Position numbers and translations under genes: made by a program | DNA from: Prevotellaceae bacterium UBA4332 | GTDB lineage: Bacteria > Bacteroidota > Bacteroidia > Bacteroidales > Bacteroidaceae | Reading direction: 5' to 3' | Length of the DNA stretch: 64,000 bases | Assembly (NCBI GenBank): GCA_002394365.1 | Contig: DGTQ01000023.1 | Location: 17,162-81,161, forward strand | Notes under the pieces: model-generated | Seen by the model: the letters and a program-made list of their open reading frames with translations, nothing else | What the model was told of the DNA's origin: nothing | The model's database searches: none | Part shown: positions 44,966 to 54,358 of the stretch, piece after piece | Numbering within the stretch: the first letter of the stretch is position 1 | Layout of the letters: each line of letters begins with the position of its first letter

Positions 44966-46102
44966 TTAAAACAACCCGCCTGGCACGGCATTAGCCATAG
45001 CCTCATAAGCCTCTTCGCTGGGGTGTAGATGGTCACCAGAGTCATAGCCAGGAGCAAAGCGCTCCGTGTGTTCCGAGTCGCGCACCGCCTTGTCGAAATC
45101 TACGCAACCATCAAAGATTTCCGACTTACGCAGCCATTCATTGAAAGCCTGGCGCATCTCATCGCGCATCTCGTTATATGTGCGCCAACCGTAAATGGGC
45201 AACAGTGTACCACTATACACTTTAAGGTGATTGAGTTCAGCGTGGTTGCGTATATAATCAACGTATATCTCCCTCGTACCCCTCTCCAAATCCTCAAGCG
45301 TAGGCATGTCGCTCCAAGGGCGGAAAGGATTTACGTCAGAGCCTACGGGGTGTATGATGTCATTGATGCCATGCTGAATTATCACGGCAGAAGCCCCTGC
45401 CACGTTCATCTCTATGGGGAAACGGGTTGAGCCCTTCAATCCGTAAGCCTGATAGGTTATGCAGTCGTACTGACGCAGAATACGCGTGCCACTGACGGCA
45501 CGACGGATTATGGAAACATCATGGTGCCCGCCATTCCATGCACGCAAGGCGAGATAGTCAGGCCAGCTTTGCGCCGTTATGGAGTCGCCATAACAAACAA
45601 GCGCGTGGTTCTTCTCCTCAGTAAGAATATCTATAGTGTTAAGAAAATAGAACCAGTTGGTGTGGCGCGAAAGGTCGAGCGGCAGTTCGTCAGCCTCGGC
45701 AAAATCGCCGTAGGCATACTGTCCCTTTGACAACGGACCAGTTATCAGCGTGCCAGCATTCATCTGAGTACAGTCAGCAAGATAAATGCTTACCACTATC
45801 GTATCGCCAGCCTTGACCATGCACTCTATTGGCTCTGTAGTAACTTCCTTGCCAGGGGGAATGGTGACGTTACACAAAACTCCCCTGCACTCCTCTGACA
45901 CTCCCTTGCACTTCACCACAATCTTGCTCAGCGTAACCGCCTCTGTGCCCGTAAGATTAGAAAAGCGCAGACGCAGTTTGCTGCCAGAGAAAGGCATGAA
46001 CACAGGATAACGAAGCGTGATATCCTTAGCATACACACACTCCTTACGGTCGGTTATTGATGTTGCGTTGCCCCAGCAGGCAACCCATTTGTTATAGTTC
46101 AT
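44966..46102 (-). CDS. SGNH/GDSL hydrolase with N-terminal beta domain
   Basis: 378 aa without a signal peptide. The N-terminal 160 residues are beta-rich (LRYPVFMPFSGSKLRLRFSN), like the jelly-roll domains that precede some GDSL esterases. The hydrolase domain follows: CYGDSITAQSWP with nucleophile Ser near 175, RRAVSGTRIL, IIQHGINDIIHP and the catalytic DHLHPSEE near the C-terminus. It is probably a carbohydrate esterase or small-molecule acylhydrolase. It is encoded after the initiating transferase fusion (36-bp gap), so it could deacylate a polysaccharide building block (inference). Confidence 0.85.
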   Translation of the reverse strand: MNYNKWVACWGNATSITDRKECVYAKDITLRYPVFMPFSGSKLRLRFSNLTGTEAVTLSKIVVKCKGVSEECRGVLCNVTIPPGKEVTTEPIECMVKAGDTIVVSIYLADCTQMNAGTLITGPLSKGQYAYGDFAEADELPLDLSRHTNWFYFLNTIDILTEEKNHALVCYGDSITAQSWPDYLALRAWNGGHHDVSIIRRAVSGTRILRQYDCITYQAYGLKGSTRFPIEMNVAGASAVIIQHGINDIIHPVGSDVNPFRPWSDMPTLEDLERGTREIYVDYIRNHAELNHLKVYSGTLLPIYGWRTYNEMRDEMRQAFNEWLRKSEIFDGCVDFDKAVRDSEHTERFAPGYDSGDHLHPSEEAYEAMANAVPGGLF

Positions 46103-46138
46103 AGTTCACAGTTATTAGCCGCGCAGTCACAGTTCTAT

Positions 46139-47992
46139 TCAGAATTTCTTGCCACCGATGATAGAGATAAAGGTGAGCCATAGTATCTTGATGTCGAGCC
46201 ACCATGAGCGATGCTCAAGGTAGTAGAGGTCATAGGTAAGTCGGCGAAGCATCTTCTCCATGGTGTCAGTATAGCCATTGTATAGTGTGGCATAGCTGGT
46301 AACTCCAGGACGTATCTGGTAGAGGAAAGAATAGCGTGGATCGTGTACCATAATCTGGTCGATGAAGAATTTACGTTCTGGTCGCGGACCTATGAAAGCC
46401 ATATCGCCCTTGAACACATCCCACAGTTGTGGCAGTTCGTCGAGGTGATGAGCACGTAGAAATTTTCCCACCTTGGTAAGACGAGGGTCATCGTCACCTC
46501 CATGATGGCTGAGAGCTGGACCAAATTTCTCGGCATCAAGGCGCATGGAGCGGAATTTATGTATGCGAAACGGTCTGCCGAATCTGCCTATGCGCTCCTG
46601 ACTGTATATGGCTGGACCACCATCATCAAACTTTATAAGGATATAACTCAGCAGGAACAGCGGAGAGAATATTATGATAAGGATGCCAGAGATGAAGAAG
46701 TCTATCACACGCTTCACTTCACGCTCTATAGCATTCATGCCATCAGGAATAAAATCAAGTTCATCACCCAGAATGACGTGCTTGGGCAGACCCATAGTAC
46801 CAAAATTCTGCTGTTTCTGTCTGATAGCCTCTACAGGAACATCTGCCTCCCATGCCTCTCTGCCATACTCTATCTGCCATTTCTCCATATTGTGACGAAT
46901 CTCATTGCGGGAGATGGCAAAGCTTATCAGTAGCTGGATGATGACGAAGAGCACTATGTCAGTCAGAAACAGAAGGGTAAAGTGACGCTGGACTACTATA
47001 ACCCACCACGAATTGAGCACCGCAAAGGCGAGGATGATAGCCGAAATGACAACAGGAACGAAGAATGGTCTTATGCCTGTGCGCAAGAGACGGTGCTGTA
47101 TCTGGTTGCGATCGGGAGTCAGCAAACCACGCTGTTCACGAATACGCTGACGGACAACCCTGAGGAAGTCGAAGGCAGGAAAGAGAAGGATACCAAACAC
47201 TACCATCTGCATGCCTGTGGGCATATTGATGCCACTCTGACGGAAGAGAGCCAACGTAAGGTAAGCAAGAATGTACCCCAACACATAGCTGGCAGCATCA
47301 CCCAATATGGTCTTGCGCCAACGATGACTGAGCAGTTTGAGCACTCCGAAGGGAACTATCACCCCTAATGCCGAGGCAGAGACAAGACTACCAAGGACAA
47401 AACCGTACTTAATACAGAAAATGAGAAAAATGCTCACCATTATAGAGAAGAGGCCAGCTCCCAAACCATCAATGTCATCCATTAGAGACACCAGTTCGAT
47501 GATGAACATAGACACTAGCACCGTCAGGGGCATACCTATGTAAGCTGGGAGAGACTTTATGCCCATCAGTCCGTCAAAATCCTGTATCCATAACCCTGTA
47601 ACAGGAAACATACAGGCGGTAATGAATAGGGTGAGGAACTTAACCTTGGCACTCGTACCATTCATGTCGTTCTTAAGCCCCACGAAATAAAGCAGTGCGC
47701 AACCAACTATTACCTGCATTATACGCAGGGCTGAAGGCAACACCTTTAGCTGGCTGAGTTCCGTAAAACCGAGATAATGGGGCAAACCTATAGACAGACA
47801 CATTGCCATAAGGAGGATGGGAAAGATAGCCACACCTCCGATTTCCACACCATTACTTGGAGCAGACTTATCGTCGAAACCTGGTATTAGTTTGCCATTA
47901 GTACTTATGAGCCTTGAGTTTCTCAGAATAAAACCTGAGATTGTCAATCCTATGATGAAAGGTATTATTTGTATCAAAAAGAGTTTATCCAT
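46139..47992 (-). CDS. Fusion of WecA/MraY-type and WbaP/PglC-type phosphoglycosyl transferases
   Basis: 617 aa. Residues 1-360 are a multi-spanning MraY/WecA-family domain: DDIDGLGAGLFSIMVS, LGDAASYVLGYILA and RQRIREQRGLLTPDRNQIQHRLL. Residues about 420-617 are a complete bacterial sugar transferase (mono-PGT) with membrane entry VIDFFISGILIIIF, YSQERIGRFGRPFRIHKFRSM, the catalytic Asp518-Glu519 in HLDELPQLWDVFKGDM, and FIGPRPER. Both start a glycan by putting a sugar-1-phosphate on undecaprenyl phosphate, but by unrelated folds. In the first half, usually conserved positions vary (GLKND for G-x-x-DD, QIQH for HxHH), hinting at altered or lost activity. The transcript is probably leaderless. 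Confidence 0.9.
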   Translation of the reverse strand: MDKLFLIQIIPFIIGLTISGFILRNSRLISTNGKLIPGFDDKSAPSNGVEIGGVAIFPILLMAMCLSIGLPHYLGFTELSQLKVLPSALRIMQVIVGCALLYFVGLKNDMNGTSAKVKFLTLFITACMFPVTGLWIQDFDGLMGIKSLPAYIGMPLTVLVSMFIIELVSLMDDIDGLGAGLFSIMVSIFLIFCIKYGFVLGSLVSASALGVIVPFGVLKLLSHRWRKTILGDAASYVLGYILAYLTLALFRQSGINMPTGMQMVVFGILLFPAFDFLRVVRQRIREQRGLLTPDRNQIQHRLLRTGIRPFFVPVVISAIILAFAVLNSWWVIVVQRHFTLLFLTDIVLFVIIQLLISFAISRNEIRHNMEKWQIEYGREAWEADVPVEAIRQKQQNFGTMGLPKHVILGDELDFIPDGMNAIEREVKRVIDFFISGILIIIFSPLFLLSYILIKFDDGGPAIYSQERIGRFGRPFRIHKFRSMRLDAEKFGPALSHHGGDDDPRLTKVGKFLRAHHLDELPQLWDVFKGDMAFIGPRPERKFFIDQIMVHDPRYSFLYQIRPGVTSYATLYNGYTDTMEKMLRRLTYDLYYLEHRSWWLDIKILWLTFISIIGGKKF

Positions 47993-47997
47993 GCATG

Positions 47998-48005
47998 CAA
48001 AGTTA
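47998..48005 (-). promoter_or_regulatory. -7 box directly before the transferase fusion
   Basis: TAACTTTG on the minus strand, five bases before the ATG at 47992: the same spacing as at rodA, again implying a leaderless mRNA. Confidence 0.5.
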
Positions 48006-48048
48006 CATATATTTTCTCATTTATTTTTATTATGTGTCTTTTTTTTTG

Positions 48049-48056
48049 TAATTTTG
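48049..48056 (+). promoter_or_regulatory. -7 box of the glycosyltransferase-radical SAM operon
   Basis: TAATTTTG followed by CACCC, preceded by a T8 run. It drives 48132-51097, diverging from the fusion gene. Confidence 0.55.
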
Positions 48057-48131
48057 CACCCATAAAATCAGAAAAATAAACTGTAATTACGTCAGATGGC
48101 AATAAGAGAGCATGGTAATAAAGGAAAGAGT

Positions 48132-48848
48132 ATGGTGTCTGTTTGCATGGCTACATACAATGGACAGAAATATCTGAAGGAGCAGATAGACAGCATACTG
48201 CGCCAGCTTTCTGAGTATGACGAACTGGTGATTTCCGATGACCATTCAACCGACGGAACAGTAGAAATCATACGTTCCTACGGTGACGAGAGGATAAAAC
48301 TGTTCGACAACGAACTGATGCAGGGCGTGACACACAACTTCGAGAATGCCCTCATTCATGCTAAAGGCGACGTAATCTTTCTTGCTGACCAGGATGACGT
48401 CTGGCTTCCTGAAAAGATAAAGGAACTGACAGACTTCCTCTTGGAAGGACAATATGACGTGGTGACAGGCAATTGTTCGCTTACCGACTCCGAACTGAAT
48501 ATTACACAAGAAAGATACTACACTGACGAGTCCCCCATAGACAGAAGCGTGTGGGGAAACTTCAAGAAGAATTTGTGGCTTGGCAGTTGCATGGCATTCA
48601 GACGTGAGATACTTAATGAAGTACTACCTATACCACCTCGCATGGCAGCTCACGATTTGTGGATAGCCCTCTATAGCCAGATGCATTTCCGTTGTGGATA
48701 TTACCCCAAGGTGCTGCAACTATATCGTCGTCACGACAATACGGTTTCTTTTGCTGGTGGGAAGAGTACCAACAGCCTGTGGTATAAGCTAAACTACAGA
48801 GCCTATCTTGCCTACCATCTGTTCCTGAAACAAAGAAAAAATCACTAA
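48132..48848 (+). CDS. Family 2 glycosyltransferase
   Basis: About 238 aa from the ATG at 48132, which follows AAGGAAAG at good distance and starts MVSVCMATYNG. An ATG at 48096 would add 12 residues. The GT-A fold signatures are VSVCMATYNGQKYLKEQIDS, VISDDHSTDGT and the metal-binding FLADQDDVW. The acceptor side ends with a His/Arg-rich region (LQLYRRHDNTVS). It resembles rhamnosyltransferase-type GT2 enzymes. First gene of a three-gene plus-strand run in the polysaccharide locus. Confidence 0.92.
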   Translation: MVSVCMATYNGQKYLKEQIDSILRQLSEYDELVISDDHSTDGTVEIIRSYGDERIKLFDNELMQGVTHNFENALIHAKGDVIFLADQDDVWLPEKIKELTDFLLEGQYDVVTGNCSLTDSELNITQERYYTDESPIDRSVWGNFKKNLWLGSCMAFRREILNEVLPIPPRMAAHDLWIALYSQMHFRCGYYPKVLQLYRRHDNTVSFAGGKSTNSLWYKLNYRAYLAYHLFLKQRKNH

Positions 48849-48852
48849 AGAA

Positions 48853-50310
48853 ATGAACATATACTTTATCAACCCACCATTCAAAGCTGAGTATGGAAAA
48901 TTTTCAAGAGAGTCAAGGAGCCCTGCCATAACCAAGAGCGGAGCTATCTACTATCCACTTTGGCTCATCTATGCAGCGTTGTACTCGCAAAAGCATGGGC
49001 ATGATGTGGACTTTCTTGATGCCCCTGCCAGGCAATTGAATGAGGATGCTTCCTTGAGCATAATAAAAGGAAACACCAAGGAGCATGGACTCTTTGTTCT
49101 CGGAACAAGCACACCATCGATAAAGAGCGACGTGAAGTTTGCCGAGCAACTTAAAGCTATTTATCCAAAGGCTTTCATAATGCTGGTAGGCACTCACCCA
49201 TCTGCTTGCCCAGAGGAAACCCTGGGATATTCTGATGCTATAGGTGCAGTGGCAATAGGAGAATATGACTGCATAGTAAAAGAACTGGCAGACGCACTGG
49301 ATAAAGATGGTGACCTCAGCAAGGTAAGAGGTTTGTGCTACAGGGACAAAGACACATTCGTTCGTACTGAAGCCATGCCACCATTGAAAGACCTCGACGA
49401 CCTGCCTTATGCTGCACAGTTCATCAAGGAGCATCTTAACGAGAAAGACTACTTCTTTGCTGCCGCAACATTCCCTTCCATACAGATTTTCACAGGGCGT
49501 GGTTGCCCCTTCCGCTGCAATTTCTGTGTATATCCACAAACCATGCACGGACATGCCTTCAGAGCTCGTTCAGCTGAGAACGTAGTGGGAGAATTTGAGT
49601 ACATAGCCAACAACTTCCCAGACGTTAAAGAAGTGGTAATAGAGGATGACACCTTTACAGCCAACAAGAAGAGGGTAAAAGACATTTGCAGAATGTTGAT
49701 AGAAAAAGGATTGCACAAGCGTCTCAGATGGCTGTGCAACGCTCGTGTTGACCTCGACCTCGAAACCATGCAGGCAATGAAAGCAGCAGGCTGCCGACTC
49801 ATTATACCAGGCATAGAGAGTGGTAGTCAGCAAATACTTGACAACATAAAGAAGGGTACCAGAGTGGAGCAGTTCTACCAGTATGTATCAAACGCCAAGA
49901 AGGCAGGGTTGCTCATACATGCCTGCTACATGGTAGGCAACCAGGGTGAGACAAAGGAAACCATGCAGCAGACGCTGGATTTAGCCCTGAAACTTAATAC
50001 TGACACAGCACAATTCTTCCCCCTGATACCATATCCTGGCACAGAGGCTTACAACTGGGCAAAGGAAAACGGCTACATAGAGCTGGACTATGCCAAGTAT
50101 TGTCTGCCAGACGGAACTCATAACACCGTGCTCTCTACACCAGAGCTGTCTGCACAGGAGATGGTGGACTTCTGCAACATGGCTCGTAAGAAATATTACC
50201 TGCGTCCACGCTACATACTACACAGACTAAAAGTAGGACTTACCAACCCCGATGACCTGAAACGCTCACTGAAAGCATTCGGCAGACTGAAACACTATCT
50301 GTTCAAATAA
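48853..50310 (+). CDS. B12-binding-domain radical SAM protein in the polysaccharide locus
   Basis: 485 aa. The N-terminal B12-binding-like Rossmann region (about 1-150) includes PLWLIYAALYSQKHGHDVDFLD and LVGTHPSACPEETL. The radical SAM domain follows with the 4Fe-4S triad in GRGCPFRCNFCVYP and the SAM-binding IPGIESGSQQILDNIKKG. Family members (BchE/P-methylase type) perform methylations and ring or C-C rearrangements. It lies 4 bp after one GT2 gene and 13 bp before another, so it probably alters a sugar or the lipid carrier of this glycan (inference); the substrate cannot be told. Confidence 0.9.
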   Translation: MNIYFINPPFKAEYGKFSRESRSPAITKSGAIYYPLWLIYAALYSQKHGHDVDFLDAPARQLNEDASLSIIKGNTKEHGLFVLGTSTPSIKSDVKFAEQLKAIYPKAFIMLVGTHPSACPEETLGYSDAIGAVAIGEYDCIVKELADALDKDGDLSKVRGLCYRDKDTFVRTEAMPPLKDLDDLPYAAQFIKEHLNEKDYFFAAATFPSIQIFTGRGCPFRCNFCVYPQTMHGHAFRARSAENVVGEFEYIANNFPDVKEVVIEDDTFTANKKRVKDICRMLIEKGLHKRLRWLCNARVDLDLETMQAMKAAGCRLIIPGIESGSQQILDNIKKGTRVEQFYQYVSNAKKAGLLIHACYMVGNQGETKETMQQTLDLALKLNTDTAQFFPLIPYPGTEAYNWAKENGYIELDYAKYCLPDGTHNTVLSTPELSAQEMVDFCNMARKKYYLRPRYILHRLKVGLTNPDDLKRSLKAFGRLKHYLFK

Positions 50311-50323
50311 TAAATAAGGAAGA

Positions 50324-51097
50324 GTGGATAAGCCAATCGTCTCTGTCATTATGCCGACGCATAATGACGTGAAATACCTTACAAGAGCCATCGACTCTGT
50401 TATATCCCAGTCCTTCAAGGAGTGGGAACTGCTGGTTGTTGACGATGGCTCCACAGATGAAACCCCTGATGTCATTGCCTCATATTGCAAGAAAGACGAA
50501 AGGATAAAACCCTTCAGAATAGAAAAGGCATCAGGCTCTCCCACCAAGCCCAGGAATATCGGCATAGAAAATGCCACTGGCAGATACATCGCCTTTCTTG
50601 ATAGTGATGACGTGTGGCTTCCCACAAAATTGGAAAGGCAGATAGCAACCTTTGAAAAACATGAGGATGCTGCTATCGTTTTTTCGTATTATAATACCAT
50701 AAATGAGCAGGGCTTAATGATGAACAAACCTGTCGTATCACCTGCTACAACGGATTATAAGCAACTACTGAAAGGAAATGTCATAGGATGTCTTACTGCT
50801 GTTTATGACACAAAAAAAACAGGAAAGCTATATTTCCCCTATTGTGGACACGAAGACTACGTTGTGTGGCTATCTATACTGAAACAAAATTGGAAAGCAT
50901 ACAACACCAATAGCATCGAGGCTAAATACCAACTGAAGAAATCTTCCGTCTCTTCCAACAAATTCCGAGCAATGCAGTGGCAATGGAATATCTATAGGAA
51001 TATAGAGAAGATAGGTTTCTTCAAATCAATGTATTACTTTGTGAACTACGCCTTCAAAGCTGTATATAAGCGCAAGAACAGGTTAGAGAGACTATAA
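50324..51097 (+). CDS. Family 2 glycosyltransferase (GTG start)
   Basis: 257 aa. The start is GTG at 50324 behind AAGGAAGA; no ATG is available before the conserved VSVIMPTHND. GT-A motifs are VSVIMPTHNDVKYLTRAIDS, LVVDDGSTDETPDV and the catalytic-metal LDSDDVWLP. The C-terminus has basic residues and possibly one amphipathic helix. Its last six bases overlap the 3' end of the convergent GT4 gene. Confidence 0.92.
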   Translation: MDKPIVSVIMPTHNDVKYLTRAIDSVISQSFKEWELLVVDDGSTDETPDVIASYCKKDERIKPFRIEKASGSPTKPRNIGIENATGRYIAFLDSDDVWLPTKLERQIATFEKHEDAAIVFSYYNTINEQGLMMNKPVVSPATTDYKQLLKGNVIGCLTAVYDTKKTGKLYFPYCGHEDYVVWLSILKQNWKAYNTNSIEAKYQLKKSSVSSNKFRAMQWQWNIYRNIEKIGFFKSMYYFVNYAFKAVYKRKNRLERL

Positions 51098-52285
51098 GGA
51101 ATAAACCCGTTCCCTTATTTCGGCAAGGATTTTCTTTGAATAGTTTTTCTCAAAAACCTTGTTAGCTTCTTCACCAAGCTTGCGGCATTTTGCCTCGTCT
51201 TTAGCTAATTCATTGATAGCTGCTGCAAAATCCTGTGGAGAATCAGCTATAATGCAAGACTCCCCATTCTTGAAATTCAATCCCTCAACACCAACAGTGG
51301 TGGTTACAATAGGCATACTCATAGCTGCAGCCTCCAATATCTTCATTCTCATTCCACTTCCTGAAAGTATTGGGACAATCATTATAGAACCAGCAATAGA
51401 CTCATGAAGGTCTTCCACAAAGCCCAAAGTCCTTACCTCTTTTGTACTATATCTTTCTGGCCATCCCTTACCAATAATTTCAAGAACAGGAGCATTGCAA
51501 AGTAGAGGTAGAACCTCTTTCACATACCAATCTATCCCCTCTACATTGGGTTGATGAAGATAGCTGCCTACAAAAGCAAGCTTATGATTCCACGGGCAGA
51601 ACGGACTCGTTTCAGTATTGATGGCAGCAGGAGATACATAGATAGGTTTTCTCACCCCGTCACGTTGCAGATAGTCTTTATCTTGTTGGGTGAGGGTTAC
51701 GATTGTATCGTACTTATCCAAATCATCAATTTCCTCCCTCTTCAAGTTCTCCATCCATTGTATTTCTTCTTCTGTCGGATGGTATGCTGTTATAGTACGT
51801 TCATTCTTTATGTAGCGCAGTTCATGGTGTATGAAAATTTTACGCACATTATCTGGTAACCCCCTGACAAGCCACAGGCAAGGATAGAATTCTACTTGAA
51901 CAATATCAGCCTTCTCCTCCTTTATTACATTGTTTACAAAGCGCATGAAACCATTTGATGGATATATGCCGTAATGTTTCAGGGCACGCTGAACCTTGAA
52001 ACGCTCACTGCCAGGAGTGAACAATAACTTAAATGCTCGCTCCGCTTTATCCATAACAAAACGTGGATATAGCATCTGCTGCCATATACGGAAAGGTTTC
52101 AGTTTTACATCATGCCATATCTGCTGAAGCTCTCTCGCATATTCCATTCTGTTCTGAGAGTCTTCAGGAAATATAATTGTTATGTTATGCTTCTTGCGCA
52201 GACGGTCTATCATATTGAACTGTGCTTGTGCTCCTCCAGAGTTAAGCCGCCAAGGCAATACGCATGTTATGATTGTAATGTTCAT
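51092..52285 (-). CDS. Family 4 glycosyltransferase
   Basis: 397 aa. The N-terminal domain begins MNITIITCVLPWRLNSGGAQ. The GT-B C-terminal domain carries LAFVGSYLHQPNVEGIDWYV and the nucleotide-sugar E-x7-E type loop around VPILSGSGMRMKILEAAAMS with PIVTTTVGVEGL. It is the last gene of the minus-strand polysaccharide operon; its ATG overlaps the previous stop by ATGA. Confidence 0.9.
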   Translation of the reverse strand: MNITIITCVLPWRLNSGGAQAQFNMIDRLRKKHNITIIFPEDSQNRMEYARELQQIWHDVKLKPFRIWQQMLYPRFVMDKAERAFKLLFTPGSERFKVQRALKHYGIYPSNGFMRFVNNVIKEEKADIVQVEFYPCLWLVRGLPDNVRKIFIHHELRYIKNERTITAYHPTEEEIQWMENLKREEIDDLDKYDTIVTLTQQDKDYLQRDGVRKPIYVSPAAINTETSPFCPWNHKLAFVGSYLHQPNVEGIDWYVKEVLPLLCNAPVLEIIGKGWPERYSTKEVRTLGFVEDLHESIAGSIMIVPILSGSGMRMKILEAAAMSMPIVTTTVGVEGLNFKNGESCIIADSPQDFAAAINELAKDEAKCRKLGEEANKVFEKNYSKKILAEIRERVYSL

Positions 52286-53421
52286 ATCTTCTCTTTTTCT
52301 AATATTTCCTTTATTCTCTTTTTCCCTGCTTCAAGGGAGAACGTCTCCTTATATGCCTGATAAACATCCTCTTGCGACACGCCTGCAGAGAGCATGGCTT
52401 TTAACGATGCGATGAATGTTTCCTCATCATTATAAGGAAAAAGACAATTTCTCTCTGCTATTATTTCATATCCAGCAGCAGAAACCTCATGGCATAGAAC
52501 AGGCAATCCTTGTTTCAAGCCGTCAAAGACACGAAGTTTCAACCCACTACCTGCAAAGACAGGACAGATATAAAAATCTGCCTGTTGCACTACCTCTGCC
52601 ATATTCATGGGGTTAGGAATTATTTCAATATCTTCCTTTGAAGCTGACAGTCTGAAAAGTTCCTCTGACGGGTTTCTTCCTGCTATAAGCAGTCTTGCAT
52701 CAGGCACGTTTTGTTGCACAAGTTGCCAATAGCACTTTATAAAATCTTTTATGGGCAATAAAGACTGTTCAAAACATAATGACCCCGTTATGACAAACGT
52801 GTTTCGTCTTGGTTTAGGGGTGAAAATCTTATCCTGTATCGGAAGGTATTCAAATATTCCCCAGTTATGGACGCATATATTAGGAAACCACGAACGAAAA
52901 ACCTGGGCATCACGTTCTGTAACTGTAAGATTTATATCGCTGTTCCTGAGGCAGTCTATTTCCGCTTTCTTAGAAAAATAGAGGAAGGGATAGCGATAGA
53001 ATACAGGGCGCTCTTTGCTATTATCACGCAGATAGTCCCGTTCCACATTGTGATGAATGGTAATGAGTTTGGCTCCTGTTGACTTAATATAGGAACTAAT
53101 CCCTGCCCCACTAAACGAATGGTCTATAACTACCACATCATAACGATGATTCTTCAAGTGTTCCTTTACTGCATAGTACAACCCACTTATTCTGCCCCTA
53201 TACATATCAAAGAATTTTCTCGCTTTTGAACGAGTGTCATGCAGAGGATAATACTTGAAATCCTTTGGAATATAAGGCTCTGTGGGGTGTATTTCTGGAC
53301 TAATTATAGCACACTCGTCAAACAAAGAGGCTAAACAATGCACAAAACCCTTTGAAGCATTGCAACCGCCATTATTTTCGTTCAGCTTATGATGTGTGAT
53401 TATGAGTAGTCGCTTATTCAT
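52282..53421 (-). CDS. Family 4 glycosyltransferase
   Basis: About 379 aa from the ATG at 53421, which overlaps the upstream stop codon by ATGA; an ATG at 53445 would lie inside the upstream gene. It begins MNKRLLIITHHKLNENNGGC, has IVIDHSFSGAG-like and ITIHHNVERDYL features, and a GT-B C-terminal block CPVFAGSGLKLRVFDGLKQG with PVLCHEVSAAGY. It is a retaining sugar transferase of unknown specificity, coupled to the neighbouring GT genes. Confidence 0.88.
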   Translation of the reverse strand: MNKRLLIITHHKLNENNGGCNASKGFVHCLASLFDECAIISPEIHPTEPYIPKDFKYYPLHDTRSKARKFFDMYRGRISGLYYAVKEHLKNHRYDVVVIDHSFSGAGISSYIKSTGAKLITIHHNVERDYLRDNSKERPVFYRYPFLYFSKKAEIDCLRNSDINLTVTERDAQVFRSWFPNICVHNWGIFEYLPIQDKIFTPKPRRNTFVITGSLCFEQSLLPIKDFIKCYWQLVQQNVPDARLLIAGRNPSEELFRLSASKEDIEIIPNPMNMAEVVQQADFYICPVFAGSGLKLRVFDGLKQGLPVLCHEVSAAGYEIIAERNCLFPYNDEETFIASLKAMLSAGVSQEDVYQAYKETFSLEAGKKRIKEILEKEKI

Positions 53422-54356
53422 GCAAATACAGATTTTACAAGCCACTTAACGAATGTAGCTTTTGAGTAATTCATTACCTTCATTTTCCTATAACACCACA
53501 ACATGCGCAGAGGATTGCCACCTATATAGTCTGCGCATATTTTATTGAAAGCTGCAAGATAATAGTTTCTGCGAGGTATCGCTATCGTCTTGAGATAATT
53601 GCAATCTGTGGAGGATAGCTTTCTCTTCGCCATCTCATCCAGAAAGTTATTGTACCATTCATATTGCATCAAACACGCTTCAATCTTTATCTTTGCATTG
53701 GTTGTCGAGCTGGTTATGGTATGACTGTTCTCTCTGTATTGGAAACAAAATGCCTGTGTATTGGCTATGCCTTTCTCCCTTGCGGCAAGTACAGCGGTAA
53801 TATCATCTGAGCCCCAGGCAAGAGGCAATTTATAATAACCTCCAGCTTCAACGAGATCTTCCCTTCCATAGCAGAAATCGCCTATATATTGCCTGTTTCT
53901 ATGGTCCCAACGATTCCATATCAGTGACAAGGCTGACTCCCACTGTGGACGTTGCTCCTGTATATTCTTCAATTCTCCGTTTTCATCTATTATCTCTGTC
54001 CTTGCATGATAGACATTCAGACCGGGGTATTTCTCTATCAGCAGTTTGTATTCTTCCAGACAGCATGGCAAAAGACGGTCATCATCTCCTATGCAGATAA
54101 CATAGTCACCAGTGGCATATCCCAAGCAAATATTCCAGTTATCCACCACATTTACCGACCCGCAATTTCTCTCATTACGATAGTATCTTATTCGCTTGTC
54201 CGACAGATAAGGAGCAACGACAGACTTTATATCTTCAGGAGAACAGTCATCCACAATAATCAATTCCCAATCAGCGTAAGTCTGACTGACAACACTCCTT
54301 ATCGCCTCGTCAAGATAGCGAGACTTGAATGATGGTATGGTGATAGTGAACTTCAT
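53418..54356 (-). CDS. Family 2 glycosyltransferase
   Basis: 312 aa. Motifs: FTITIPSFKSRYLDEAIRS, LIIVDDCSPED, YVICIGDDDRLLP. The GDDDR metal site is complete. The C-terminal third is helical and basic. It lies 2 bp after the flippase fusion gene and overlaps the next GT gene by 4 bp. Confidence 0.92.
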   Translation of the reverse strand: MKFTITIPSFKSRYLDEAIRSVVSQTYADWELIIVDDCSPEDIKSVVAPYLSDKRIRYYRNERNCGSVNVVDNWNICLGYATGDYVICIGDDDRLLPCCLEEYKLLIEKYPGLNVYHARTEIIDENGELKNIQEQRPQWESALSLIWNRWDHRNRQYIGDFCYGREDLVEAGGYYKLPLAWGSDDITAVLAAREKGIANTQAFCFQYRENSHTITSSTTNAKIKIEACLMQYEWYNNFLDEMAKRKLSSTDCNYLKTIAIPRRNYYLAAFNKICADYIGGNPLRMLWCYRKMKVMNYSKATFVKWLVKSVFA

Positions 54357-54358
54357 AT

